Shown: positions 18,832 to 27,823 of the stretch, one piece after another | Position numbering within the stretch: position 1 is the first letter of the stretch | How the letters are laid out: every line of letters starts with the position of its first letter | Source of the DNA: CAIJXJ01 sp964445115 | GTDB taxonomy: Bacteria; Pseudomonadota; Gammaproteobacteria; Burkholderiales; Methylophilaceae | Reading direction: 5' to 3' | NCBI GenBank assembly: GCA_964445115.1 | Contig: CAYUJU010000006.1 | Span: 1-64,000 of the forward strand | DNA: 64,000 bases | Program-made: the position numbers and the translations under genes | Notes under the pieces: model-generated | Database searches by the model: none | What the model was told of the DNA's origin: nothing | The model's input: only the letters and a program-made list of their open reading frames with translations

Positions 18832-21813
18832 TTACAAATTAAGCATTCCGTGTTGTGACATGAATTCGACAAACGCCTCTGCTGGCATCGGCTTGCCAAA
18901 ATAGTACCCTTGCGCGCGCTCGCAGCCCGCTTGCCGCAGGAAGTCAGCCTGCGCCTCAGTTTCCACGCCCTCGGCAATCACATGCAGCTTGAGGCTGTGC
19001 GCCATCAGGATAATCGTGCGCACCATGGTGGCGTCGTTGCTGTCCGAGATCACGTCGCGCACGAAAGACTGGTCGATCTTGAGCTTCTGGATGGGGAAGC
19101 GCTTGAGATAGGACAACGAGGAATACCCCGTGCCGAAATCGTCGATGGACAGCCCGACCCCCATCATCGTCAACTCGTGCAGCATGGTCAGCGTACGCTC
19201 CACTCCCTGCATCAGCACGCCTTCGGTCAGCTCCAGATCCAGCACATGGGCGGGAAGTTCGAAGCGCTTGAGCAAGCCCTGCACCTGCGCGTGCAGGTTG
19301 CCCTGACGGAACTGCAGCGCCGACAGGTTGACCGACATGATCAGTTCCGGCAGACCGGCATCGCGCCACGCGCGCGTCTGGCGCAAGGCTTCTTCCATGA
19401 TCCAGTCGCTGATGGGGAGGATCAGCCCGGTTTCCTCCGCAATCGGGATGAAACTGGCTGGCGACACCAGCCCCATGGTGGGGTGCTTCCAGCGCACCAG
19501 CGCCTCGCAACCGATCAGGCGGCCGTCGACCAGATCGACCTGCGGCTGGTAATACAACTGGAGTTCGTTGCGCTCGATCGCACCCCGCAAGCTGTTTTCC
19601 AGTTGCAGCCGCTCGTAGGCCGTCGCATTCATGGTGGGGTCGAAATGCAGGAACTTGTTGCGCCCGTTCTCCTTGGCCTGATACATCGCCACGTCGGCGT
19701 ACTTGATCAGGGCGTCGGCATCCTGCGCGTGGTTTGGATAGAGCGATATCCCGATACTGGACGAAATTCGCAGCTCATGGCCTTCGATGGTGTAAGGCTG
19801 GATGATGGACGAAAGGATTTTCTCCGCCACCATTTCCGCACCGGCGGCGTCGGTGTCGGGCAACACGGCGATGAACTCATCCCCGCCCTGACGCGAGACG
19901 GTGTCCTGCTCGCGGATACATTCCAGCAGCCGTTGCGCGACCATTTGCAACAACTGGTCACCAATGCCGTGGCCCAAGGTATCGTTGATCTGCTTGAAGC
20001 GGTCCAGGTCCATGAACAGCAGGGCGACGGAGGTCTGGTTGCGTTGGGCGTAGATCAAAGCCTGTTGCAGGCGGTCGCTGAACAAGGCGCGATTGGGCAA
20101 CCCAGTCAGGGTATCGTAGTGGGCCAGGTGCTGAATGCGCTCTTCGGCCAGTTTTCGCTCCGAGATATCGCTGAAAATGCCGATGTAATTGACGATCTCG
20201 CCCTGCTCGTTCCTGACGCAGTTGATGGTCAGGTACTCGGGGAAAACCTCCCCATCGCGGCGACGGTTCCATAGCTCGCCCTGCCATCCCCCGGTCTGCT
20301 CAATGCTGTGCCACATCGCCTGGTAGAAATCGCGATCCTGCCGCGCCGAGGCCAGCATGGCGGGATCCTCGCCGAGGACTTCTTCGGCCGCATAGCCGGT
20401 GATGTCGCTGAAACTCTGGTTGACCGAAATGATACGGTTATTGCCATCGGTCACCAGAATCCCTTCCTTGCTGTGCTGGAACACGCGCGCTGCCAGCACC
20501 AGTTCCGCGTTGGCAGTCTGACGTTGACGCTCGCGGTCGACATTGTCGAGCGCGTAGGACACATCGAAAGCCAGGCCCTGCATCAGGGTGATGCGGTCGC
20601 TACTGAAGTAATTCTGTTCTTCGGAATACACCGCGATGGCGGCGTAGACCACCCCGCCGCGCAGCAACGGGAAGGCAGCGACCGAATTGAAATGCTCATC
20701 CACCGCAATGGGGTACCAGGGCACCTCCTTGTTGAGCACGAAATCGTTGTGGATGCTGGCACGCCCTTCGCGCAAGGCCGTGCCCATCGGCCCCTGCCCC
20801 ATCGCGTCGGTCGGGTCGGTCAGGATGGTCACCTGGCTGAGATACGCCGAGCCGCGGTCGCTCGAGGCGATCTGGCGCACGACGCCTTCGGCATCCGGCC
20901 GGCCGACCCACGCGAGTTTGAAGGGCACGCGCTCGACGAGAATTTCGCACACGCGCTCCAGCAGGGCGGCTTCATCCGCCTCGCGCACGATCAGGTTGGA
21001 ACACTCCGTCCACGCGGCGTACAGCCGGTTGACCCGCCCCAGATTGCGCTCGGATTCCTCCAGCGATTCCAGCATGCGGTTGAAGCTCTGCGCCAGCACC
21101 GCCACTTCATCGCTGCCCCGCACCCGGCTACGTACATCACGCTGACCAGTCTCAACCCGCTCGGCAACCTGTTTCAAATCGTACAAGCCAACCGTCAGAC
21201 GACGCCCCAGCCAGCGGGACAACAGCACGGACAGCACGATAGCGAGCATGGCGAATCCCAGGCCGGCCAGCCGCAGGATATTGAGGCTGGCATCCGCAGC
21301 GTGACGGGTCATCTCGACCCGCGCCCAGCCGATATGGCGGTCTCCGGCCATGACGGGATAAGCGGCATCCACCAGAGTCGGGGCGTCGATCAGCAATCTG
21401 GCATCGACGTCAGCGCCCAGCAAACTCGCACTCACCGGGTCGCTGACAAACAGGCCGATCTGCGAAGGCAGCGTCGACGCCAGCACCTCGCCGCGCGGGG
21501 ACAACACCAACGCCAGCTTGAAATCAGTATCCCCGGAAAACCCGTTCAGCACCTCCTGCAAGCCGGCCACGTCTTCCGCCAGTACCCAGGAAGCACTGCT
21601 GGAGGCTAGCGAGCGGGCCACATGCATCGCGTGGTCGTTGCCCGCGGCATACAGTACGTCACGCTGGTAGGTATAGAGCAGATAGGTAAACCCCAGCATG
21701 GTCAGCGCGGACACCACGCCAAACGCCAACACCATCTGGCGGCGTATCGATTGCCCCCAATACAACTTGATGTGTCTGGCCCAGAGCAAGCGGCTAAAGA
21801 ACAGCTTTACCAT
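18832..21813 (-). CDS. HAMP-GAF-PAS-GGDEF-EAL bifunctional c-di-GMP protein
   Basis: A 993-residue protein with two membrane helices (about 27-50 and 180-197) bracketing a periplasmic sensor. HAMP (about 198-255), GAF (about 270-425), PAS (about 440-560), GGDEF (about 570-735) and EAL (about 745-985) follow. GGDEF is intact (SRQGGDEFIAVLP) with an RxxD inhibitory site (REQD). EAL keeps the EALVRW motif and DDFGTGYSS; the usual ELTES-like motif reads ELTEG. Both synthesis and breakdown of cyclic di-GMP are possible. Its ATG overlaps the stop of the PhnD-like gene by 7 bp, so the two are co-translated. This supports the idea that the binding protein acts as its periplasmic input. Confidence 0.93.
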   Translation of the reverse strand: MVKLFFSRLLWARHIKLYWGQSIRRQMVLAFGVVSALTMLGFTYLLYTYQRDVLYAAGNDHAMHVARSLASSSASWVLAEDVAGLQEVLNGFSGDTDFKLALVLSPRGEVLASTLPSQIGLFVSDPVSASLLGADVDARLLIDAPTLVDAAYPVMAGDRHIGWARVEMTRHAADASLNILRLAGLGFAMLAIVLSVLLSRWLGRRLTVGLYDLKQVAERVETGQRDVRSRVRGSDEVAVLAQSFNRMLESLEESERNLGRVNRLYAAWTECSNLIVREADEAALLERVCEILVERVPFKLAWVGRPDAEGVVRQIASSDRGSAYLSQVTILTDPTDAMGQGPMGTALREGRASIHNDFVLNKEVPWYPIAVDEHFNSVAAFPLLRGGVVYAAIAVYSEEQNYFSSDRITLMQGLAFDVSYALDNVDRERQRQTANAELVLAARVFQHSKEGILVTDGNNRIISVNQSFSDITGYAAEEVLGEDPAMLASARQDRDFYQAMWHSIEQTGGWQGELWNRRRDGEVFPEYLTINCVRNEQGEIVNYIGIFSDISERKLAEERIQHLAHYDTLTGLPNRALFSDRLQQALIYAQRNQTSVALLFMDLDRFKQINDTLGHGIGDQLLQMVAQRLLECIREQDTVSRQGGDEFIAVLPDTDAAGAEMVAEKILSSIIQPYTIEGHELRISSSIGISLYPNHAQDADALIKYADVAMYQAKENGRNKFLHFDPTMNATAYERLQLENSLRGAIERNELQLYYQPQVDLVDGRLIGCEALVRWKHPTMGLVSPASFIPIAEETGLILPISDWIMEEALRQTRAWRDAGLPELIMSVNLSALQFRQGNLHAQVQGLLKRFELPAHVLDLELTEGVLMQGVERTLTMLHELTMMGVGLSIDDFGTGYSSLSYLKRFPIQKLKIDQSFVRDVISDSNDATMVRTIILMAHSLKLHVIAEGVETEAQADFLRQAGCERAQGYYFGKPMPAEAFVEFMSQHGMLNL

Positions 21814-22703
21814 TCGACCGGCCGCACTTCCCTGGAGAACTTTTCCAGAAAGTCCACGACAGGCGCGTACGTCGCATCCGTGGCCGCCTCGAAGTGCGAG
21901 ATCGGCAGTTTCTGCAACAGTTGCCGCCCCTTCTCACTGTCGTTCATGGCCAGCAACGCCTTTTCGAATCCTTGTGCAATCTCCGCAGGCACGTCCTGAC
22001 GCACCATCCATGAATTGTTGAGCAGGCTTTCGGTCTCCCATTTCGCTTCCAGTTGCGCCGCCAGTTCGGGGTGTTCCACGCAAAAGTTTTTCCAGGGCAC
22101 CGGCCACGTCGCGCCCGCCGCCACATGACCGCGCAGCACGTTGAGAATGGAAGATTCCTGCGACCCCACGTAGCGATTCTCGACATCGCGGTTCACATCG
22201 AGGCCATGGGTATGCAGGTAATACTGCGGCATCATGGTCGCCGCCAGTGCGGTCGGTGCGGGGTAGGAAATCGCGCGCCCCTTGAGATCGGCCACGGTCT
22301 GGATGCCGCTATCGCGGCGCACCAGAATGATGCCGCGGAACTCCGCGTCATCCCCCATTTTCGCAAACACCCGGTAGCCATGCTTCAGGGCACTGACGGT
22401 CTGGTAAGGATTGGGCATGGCGAAATCGAACTGCCCGCTATAGAGCTTACGGTCGAACTCATCGTAATTGCGCGAGGCTTCCAGACGGAGACGCACGCCG
22501 GGCAGTTGACGGCCCACGTATTCCACCACCGGGCCGTAGACTTCCATCAGCCGCTTGGGGTTGTGCAGCGGATGGATTCCGACGACGTACTCTTTAAGTT
22601 CGCCATCCGATCGCGCGCTGAGACCGAGCTGATAGGTCTGATCCTCGCCCTTGCCGCAACCGCTCAGCGCCAGCAGGCACAGGATCGCCATCCACCATCG
22701 CAT
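21807..22703 (-). CDS. PhnD-like phosphate/phosphonate-family substrate-binding lipoprotein
   Basis: A 298-residue periplasmic binding protein of the PhnD/PtxB/AioX type, with a lipobox (LLALSGCGKG). Conserved features include VVGIHPLHNPKRLMEVYGP, SGQFDFAMPNPYQ and GRAISYPAPTALAATMMPQ. The family binds oxyanions such as phosphonate, phosphite or, in AioX, arsenite. No permease or ATPase gene is nearby. It sits between an OprP-type porin and a GGDEF-EAL protein, which favours a sensing role over transport. GGGGAG ends 7 nt before the ATG at 22703; the longer in-frame ATG at 22721 is the alternative. The ligand is not readable from the sequence. Confidence 0.85.
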   Translation of the reverse strand: MRWWMAILCLLALSGCGKGEDQTYQLGLSARSDGELKEYVVGIHPLHNPKRLMEVYGPVVEYVGRQLPGVRLRLEASRNYDEFDRKLYSGQFDFAMPNPYQTVSALKHGYRVFAKMGDDAEFRGIILVRRDSGIQTVADLKGRAISYPAPTALAATMMPQYYLHTHGLDVNRDVENRYVGSQESSILNVLRGHVAAGATWPVPWKNFCVEHPELAAQLEAKWETESLLNNSWMVRQDVPAEIAQGFEKALLAMNDSEKGRQLLQKLPISHFEAATDATYAPVVDFLEKFSREVRPVEW

Positions 22704-22723
22704 CATCATGCTCCCCGACATGA

Positions 22724-24118
22724 TCAGAAATCGAACTGGACGCGCATGTTCATCGCATCCTCCCGGCTGTCAGTCCGGCCGTTGAGTACCACCGGCGTAT
22801 CAAAATCGGTGCGGACGTAATTCAACTGCAACTGCGCGTTGGGATTGAGCACCCACTTGGCCCCCAGGGTCCAGGCCTCGGCGCCGTCCGTGGCGCCGGC
22901 AGCGAGCAGCGAGCGGAAATCGGAAGCGTCGAATTGCGAGTATCGTGCACCCAGCTCCAGCGCCCCCCAGCCTTCACGACCCCAACGGAAATGCCGGTGC
23001 GGCTGGATCCCGCCGAACACACCGTTCTTGTACATGCCGGCATAGGATTCGCCACTCACCAGCCACTGCACACTGGCATACCAGGCCGACAGGTCGCGGT
23101 CGAAGCCGGCGCCGTCATAGCCCGCGCGTATCCACTCCCCCTGCAGTTTCACCGGCCCGTGTGCCAGCGCCATTTCAACCCCTTGGAGCGTGCGGTCGAC
23201 ATCCCCCGCAAACGTCGTCGACGTGGTCGAAAAGAAGGTCACGCCCCGGCCTTCGGTGCGCAAGGTGGGGATGGTCATGCCGCTGGCCTGCTTGCCGTCG
23301 GCATAAAACCCGCCCAGGTGCACCACGCTGTCTTTCCAGCCGGCCCATTGCGCCAGATTGCCCACCACGCGCAGCGACCAGTCCTTGCTGTCCGAGCGTG
23401 CGTTACTTTCATCGACGTTCTGGCCAGTGCCATTGACGTAGGCGAGGTTGTAATACACCCCTTCCAGCGGCGCGCCGTGCAGCATCACGCCACGGTCGAA
23501 CACCGACCCCAGCAGGCTTTCGGTCATGGCACGTTCCATGAAATTGAGGTCCATGGCCCCTTGGGATCGCTCCAGGCCGTACATGGTTTTGAACTGGCCC
23601 AGGCGCAGCATGGCAGGCTTGAAATGGGTGTAGTCGAGATAGCCGTCGTTCAGCTTGGTCGACGCTTCGGAGTATTCGCCCTCGATGCGCAGGGTGAAAT
23701 CCTCGAAGAAGGTCGCGATCGCCCCGATACGGGCGCGACGCATGCTGAAGGTATCCGCAGAAAACGCATCCGGGCTGAATTGCCGGTAATCCAGCTGGGC
23801 ACGGGTATACAAACGCAGTGACCAGTCGCCCGTCGCATCGCGGAACACCAGGCCATTCTTGAACGAGGCCTCGACCGGGCTACCGCCGGATGCGGACGTA
23901 GCAGCAACGGTCACGGACGCGGCCGGCGCAGCACGCTTGGCGAGCTGCTCCTGCACGGCCTTCAATTGCTCGGCCATCTGCTGCATTTGCCGCTCCAGTT
24001 CGCGTATGCGCACCTGCGGATCTTCCGCATCTTCTCCGGCGCGTGCGACACCGGTCACGGCCAGCCATGCTGCCGCGACTCCGCACTTGATCCAATCTCC
24101 TCTGACGAGCTGGCCCAT
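22724..24118 (-). CDS. OprP/OprO-type anion-selective porin
   Basis: A 464-residue outer-membrane protein. The signal peptide (ends ARAGED) is followed by a coiled-coil stretch (IRELERQMQQMAEQL ..., about residues 37-62) and then a beta-barrel with alternating aromatic strands ending in VQFDF, the C-terminal Phe typical of outer-membrane proteins. Strand patterns such as FSMRRARIGAIATFFEDFTL and GYLDYTHFKPAMLRLGQF match the phosphate-selective porin O/P family. The start at 24118 has GGGGAAAG just upstream. It is the first gene of the four-gene operon, and its stop is separated from the PhnD-like start by about 20 bp. It probably admits the anion that the binding protein senses. Confidence 0.88.
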   Translation of the reverse strand: MGQLVRGDWIKCGVAAAWLAVTGVARAGEDAEDPQVRIRELERQMQQMAEQLKAVQEQLAKRAAPAASVTVAATSASGGSPVEASFKNGLVFRDATGDWSLRLYTRAQLDYRQFSPDAFSADTFSMRRARIGAIATFFEDFTLRIEGEYSEASTKLNDGYLDYTHFKPAMLRLGQFKTMYGLERSQGAMDLNFMERAMTESLLGSVFDRGVMLHGAPLEGVYYNLAYVNGTGQNVDESNARSDSKDWSLRVVGNLAQWAGWKDSVVHLGGFYADGKQASGMTIPTLRTEGRGVTFFSTTSTTFAGDVDRTLQGVEMALAHGPVKLQGEWIRAGYDGAGFDRDLSAWYASVQWLVSGESYAGMYKNGVFGGIQPHRHFRWGREGWGALELGARYSQFDASDFRSLLAAGATDGAEAWTLGAKWVLNPNAQLQLNYVRTDFDTPVVLNGRTDSREDAMNMRVQFDF

Positions 24119-24146
24119 GCTTTCCCCGCTGTGTTTTGGCGGCGCC

Positions 24147-24155
24147 TGCTAAAAT
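24147..24155 (+). promoter_or_regulatory. extended -10 promoter candidate for uup (possible leaderless start)
   Basis: TGCTAAAAT is an extended -10 (TGn then TAAAAT). Transcription starting 7 nt after its end would begin at 24162, the A of the uup ATG. No Shine-Dalgarno precedes that ATG. Confidence 0.35.
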
Positions 24156-24161
24156 GGCGCC

Positions 24162-26081
24162 ATGCCTTATATTATTCTCGACCAAGCTTCTCTGGCTTAT
24201 GGCCTGCATCCGTTACTCGATCATACCAACTTCCAGCTCGACCCGGGGGAGCGTGTTGGCTTAATCGGTCGCAACGGTACTGGAAAGTCCAGTCTGTTGA
24301 AAGCCCTTGCGGGTCAGATAAAGCTCGACGACGGCACCGTCTGGCACGCCCCGGGCGCGCGCCTCGCCTATGTCCCGCAAGAACCGCCGCTGGATCCTGA
24401 GCATACCGTGTTCGAAGCCGTGGCTGAAGGTCTGGGCAACCTGCAGCAATTGTTGCTGGACTACCATGCCGTTTCCCACGCCATGAGCGCCCCGGACGCC
24501 GACACGGCCGCCCTGCTGGAACGCATGCAAACCTTGCAGCACGATCTCGAAGCCCAGAACGGCTGGCAGGTGCAGGCCCGCATCGAAACCGCGCTGTCGC
24601 GTCTCAGCCTGTCACCGGACACCCCGGTCTCCACCCTGTCCGGCGGCTGGCGCAAGCGTGTGGCGCTGGCCCGCGCGCTGGTCGCGGAGCCTGAAGTGCT
24701 GCTGCTGGACGAACCGACCAACCACCTCGACTTCGCCGCCATTGAGTGGCTGGAAAACCTGCTGCTGGACTTCAAGGGGGCCTTGCTGTTCATCACCCAC
24801 GATCGCCGCTTCCTCGACCGCCTGGCGACCCGTATCGTCGAACTGGACCGCGGCCACTTGACCGAATTCATCGGCAACTTCACCGCCTACCAGCGCAAAA
24901 AAGCCGAATTACTCGAAGTCGAGGCGCAGCAGAACGCCAAGTTCGACAAATTCCTGGCCCAGGAAGAAGTCTGGATCCGCAAGGGGATCGAGGCGCGCCG
25001 CACACGCAACGAAGGCCGCGTACGCCGGCTGGAACGCCTGCGACTGGAACGCTCAGCACGCCGCGACCGCCAGGGCACGGTCAAACTGGCGCTGGACGCC
25101 GGGGAACGCTCCGGCAAACTGGTGGCAGAACTGACCCACGTGCATAAGGCCTTCGGTGACAACGTCATCATTCGCGACTTCACCACCCGCCTCCTCCGCG
25201 GCGACCGCATCGGCCTGCTGGGCCCTAACGGTGCCGGCAAATCCACCCTGCTCAAGCTGATTCTGGGCACGCTGGAACCGGACAGTGGCGAGATCAAGCG
25301 CGGCACCAACCTCAACGTCGCGTATTTCGACCAGATGCGCGAACAGCTGAACGAAGAAGCCACGCTGGCCGACACCATCAGCCCTGGCTCGGACTACGTG
25401 CAGATCGGCACCGAGCGCAAGCACGTCATTTCCTATCTGGAAGACTTTCTGTTTCCGCCGCAACGCGCCCGGGCGCCGGTCAAGTCGCTCTCCGGCGGCG
25501 AGCGCAACCGCTTGCTGCTGGCACGCCTGTTTGCCCGCCCGGCCAACGTACTGGTGCTGGACGAACCGACCAACGACCTCGATATCGACACGCTGGAACT
25601 GCTGGAAGACCTGCTGCAGGATTTCACCGGCACCCTGTTCCTGGTCAGCCATGACCGGGCATTTTTGGAAAACACCGTGACCCAGGTGATCGCGTTCGAG
25701 GGCAATGGCGAACTGGACGAATTCGGTGGTGGCTATGACGACTGGAAGCGCTACCACGACCAGTGCGTCAGCGAAGCCGCGGCAAAAAGCGCCAGCCAGA
25801 AGCCCAAGGCCGTGCCCGCCGATAAGCCTGCCCCTGCCACCAAGCCGGCAGCAACCAAACTCAGCTACAAGGAGCAGCGCGAGCTGGAATCCCTGCCCGA
25901 CCGCATCGACACGCTGGAACAGGAACAGCAGGACATCAACGCCCGGCTGGCTGACGCCAACCTGTACCGCGACCATCCACAGGAAGTCAAAACCCTGCAG
26001 GCACGGTTAGCAGAAATCGAAACGGAAATCGAAGCGGCCATGGCACGCTGGGAAGCGCTGGAACAGCGCAAGAACGGTTGA
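24162..26081 (+). CDS. uup: ABC-F ATPase Uup
   Basis: A 639-residue ABC-F protein with two ATPase domains. Walker A motifs are GRNGTGKS and GPNGAGKS; signatures are LSGGWRKR and LSGGERNR; Walker B motifs are LLLDEPTNHLD and LVLDEPTNDLD. The C-terminal ~90 residues form a charged coiled coil (LESLPDRIDTLEQEQQDINA ...), the Uup DNA-binding tail. Length matches E. coli Uup (635 residues). Uup affects transposon excision and ribosome assembly or translation. No ribosome site precedes the ATG, and an extended -10 box ends 7 bp before it, so the mRNA may be leaderless. It diverges from the porin operon over 43 bp and converges on the adhesin-E-like gene. Confidence 0.94.
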   Translation: MPYIILDQASLAYGLHPLLDHTNFQLDPGERVGLIGRNGTGKSSLLKALAGQIKLDDGTVWHAPGARLAYVPQEPPLDPEHTVFEAVAEGLGNLQQLLLDYHAVSHAMSAPDADTAALLERMQTLQHDLEAQNGWQVQARIETALSRLSLSPDTPVSTLSGGWRKRVALARALVAEPEVLLLDEPTNHLDFAAIEWLENLLLDFKGALLFITHDRRFLDRLATRIVELDRGHLTEFIGNFTAYQRKKAELLEVEAQQNAKFDKFLAQEEVWIRKGIEARRTRNEGRVRRLERLRLERSARRDRQGTVKLALDAGERSGKLVAELTHVHKAFGDNVIIRDFTTRLLRGDRIGLLGPNGAGKSTLLKLILGTLEPDSGEIKRGTNLNVAYFDQMREQLNEEATLADTISPGSDYVQIGTERKHVISYLEDFLFPPQRARAPVKSLSGGERNRLLLARLFARPANVLVLDEPTNDLDIDTLELLEDLLQDFTGTLFLVSHDRAFLENTVTQVIAFEGNGELDEFGGGYDDWKRYHDQCVSEAAAKSASQKPKAVPADKPAPATKPAATKLSYKEQRELESLPDRIDTLEQEQQDINARLADANLYRDHPQEVKTLQARLAEIETEIEAAMARWEALEQRKNG

Positions 26082-26103
26082 GGTCGATGGGTTCAGGGCT
26101 TGG

Positions 26104-26592
26104 TTAACGGCTGAGCGCGGCAGTAATCAACCGCCACACCATCTGCAAGCGCTGCGCGATGGCGACCTGATCCCAGATCACGCCAAGGAACGATCTTCCT
26201 GCATTGCAAATGACGGCGGAAGCCACTTCGCTGTCGCTGTCGGGCGCGGGGATGTCCCACTCCTGCGAACCGCTGTAGAACCTGACCGGATCGGCGTCAC
26301 TGCGGTAGCCCCACTCGTCCATCTGCCAGTAGCGGTTGACCTCGCAGTTGACCATCCGATGCGTGGCAATCGCCTCGACCTTCTGGCCATTGCGCATGCG
26401 CGGTTTGTCGTATTCGAGCTTGACCCAGCCCTTGACGATGGTGTCGTGGTCGACCATCACCGAGGATTCATCCACGTAGACGATGGTGCCGGTATCCGGC
26501 ACCTCGCCCACCTCCCGCCATTGCGCAGCCTGCGCCACACCCGCCAGCCACAAGGCCGACAAGCCCGCCACCCACGCCATCCGTCCCGACAT
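26104..26592 (-). CDS. surface-adhesin E-like secreted protein
   Basis: A 162-residue protein with a signal peptide (ends GVAQAAQWREV). The mature part resembles the surface-adhesin-protein-E family: WREVGEVPDTGTIVYVDESS, then VKGWVKLEYDKPR and an FYSG turn with conserved Cys. These are small beta-rich periplasmic or surface proteins with little known function. ATG 26592 is chosen because an AGGGTG-like site precedes it, overlapping the flgO stop; a GTG at 26598 is the alternative. It is the last gene of the yjfB-lipoprotein-flgO run and converges on uup 22 bp away. Confidence 0.7.
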   Translation of the reverse strand: MSGRMAWVAGLSALWLAGVAQAAQWREVGEVPDTGTIVYVDESSVMVDHDTIVKGWVKLEYDKPRMRNGQKVEAIATHRMVNCEVNRYWQMDEWGYRSDADPVRFYSGSQEWDIPAPDSDSEVASAVICNAGRSFLGVIWDQVAIAQRLQMVWRLITAALSR

Positions 26593-26599
26593 CTTCACC

Positions 26600-27133
26600 C
26601 TATTGGCTCTTCAGCAGCGTCCGCACGTTGCGGTCCAGCGGCAGAGTGTAGTCATGCGCCCCCACGGCAAGATTGTCGGCATCCACCATTTTCAGGTTGA
26701 CGTAGATGAATTGCTTGGCCACCGAATAAGTGCCCACCACCACGGCTTCGGCCTTGTGGCTCGCCCGTAGGTCCTGCACTTCACGCGACAGCAGCAACTC
26801 GCCCTGATCCTTCTTGACGAACAGCGCACCGCGCAGCTTGAGTTCGATCACCTTGAAGCCGCGCTGCGTCAGACGTGCCTGCACCTGCTCGGAAATCGTG
26901 CGCCCCAGGCGTGACGACTGGTCCAGCGCATCGATATTCACCAGCGTGCCAACCATCAGGGTCGCGTCCGGCGGCAGCCCGTGGCCGCTGAGTTTGATGC
27001 TGTCGACCAGCGCATCTGCCGCCTTGTAGTTGGTCGAGATAAACGGGTCGATTCGGGCATCCAGATAGGTCAAATCGCCGGCACAACCGGCCAGCAACGC
27101 CAGCAATCCAGCCAGTACAAGTCTACGCTTCAT
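26600..27133 (-). CDS. FlgO-like outer-membrane lipoprotein
   Basis: A 177-residue protein with a lipobox (LLALLAGCAGD) and a FlgO-type domain: ADALVDSIKLSG followed by MVGTLVNIDALDQSSRLGR and VKKDQGELLLSREVQDL. FlgO in Vibrio is an outer-membrane protein needed for flagellar stability and motility. No flagellar structural genes lie in the window, so a motility role is by family only. The ATG overlaps the stop of the upstream lipoprotein gene by 4 bp (ATGA). The pair is clearly co-transcribed with the YjfB-like gene. Confidence 0.8.
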   Translation of the reverse strand: MKRRLVLAGLLALLAGCAGDLTYLDARIDPFISTNYKAADALVDSIKLSGHGLPPDATLMVGTLVNIDALDQSSRLGRTISEQVQARLTQRGFKVIELKLRGALFVKKDQGELLLSREVQDLRASHKAEAVVVGTYSVAKQFIYVNLKMVDADNLAVGAHDYTLPLDRNVRTLLKSQ

Positions 27134-27822
27134 TGGGGGGCGACTTTCCATTCGCGATAGGCGCGTTCGTTCCTGAACAGGCTGGCATCCGCCTGCTCGA
27201 TGTAATAGGCATCCGTCGTGCGCTGCACGAACTGGTCCATTTCGATGATGGAGGTGGTCACGATCATCTCCGTGCTGGTCGGCCACATACGGTGCGGCGA
27301 GCGCTCGTCGCGGCGCTCGGGATCGACTCCAGAAGCCGTCGCGTTGCGATGCACCCAGAAACCGGCCTCCACCGTGCCCGGCGCGCCCGGGACATAGCCC
27401 TTCTGGCGCGGGTCGAAATCGACCTTGTGCTGGATCATCTGGGTTTCGTAGCGAATCTCGACCGTGCCCTCCTGCTGCGTCGACACCGGCAGTCCGGCCT
27501 CCACCAGCGCGGTGATCATGAAATTGCTGAAGGCCTGATCGAACGCCACGGTGTGCGAAGGAGCCACATACAAGGCACGCCCATCGAGGAAGTTGTTCGC
27601 CGCCAGGGTCTGCTTGGTACGGGCCGCGATGTCCGCGGCAATGGCGCCCCAGTGCTGCGCAGCCAGCGCCTTGCCCTGCGTGGCCAGAACGTGCTTTTCC
27701 GGTTGCGGCGGAGGCGTTTCCGAGGCGGCAGGGGAAGGCGGTGCGGAAGCGCAACCGGAGACCACTAGCGCAGCGGAAACGACAAAAGTGAGGAGCAATC
27801 GATGCATGATGAACCGGGTCAT
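27130..27822 (-). CDS. uncharacterised lipoprotein in the FlgO cluster
   Basis: A 230-residue lipoprotein (lipobox VVSGCASAPP) with a proline-rich linker. A folded domain of about 170 residues follows, containing SHTVAFDQAFSNFMITALVE and VEIRYETQMIQHKVDF. I do not recognise the family. The start at 27822 lies 1 nt after the YjfB stop (TGACATG), consistent with translational coupling; MHRLLL at 27807 is an alternative start. Its end overlaps flgO by 4 bp. The arrangement (YjfB, lipoprotein, FlgO) suggests an envelope partner of FlgO, much as FlgP and FlgT accompany FlgO in Vibrio, but sequence similarity to those is not evident. Confidence 0.7.
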   Translation of the reverse strand: MTRFIMHRLLLTFVVSAALVVSGCASAPPSPAASETPPPQPEKHVLATQGKALAAQHWGAIAADIAARTKQTLAANNFLDGRALYVAPSHTVAFDQAFSNFMITALVEAGLPVSTQQEGTVEIRYETQMIQHKVDFDPRQKGYVPGAPGTVEAGFWVHRNATASGVDPERRDERSPHRMWPTSTEMIVTTSIIEMDQFVQRTTDAYYIEQADASLFRNERAYREWKVAPQ

Positions 27823-27823
27823 G

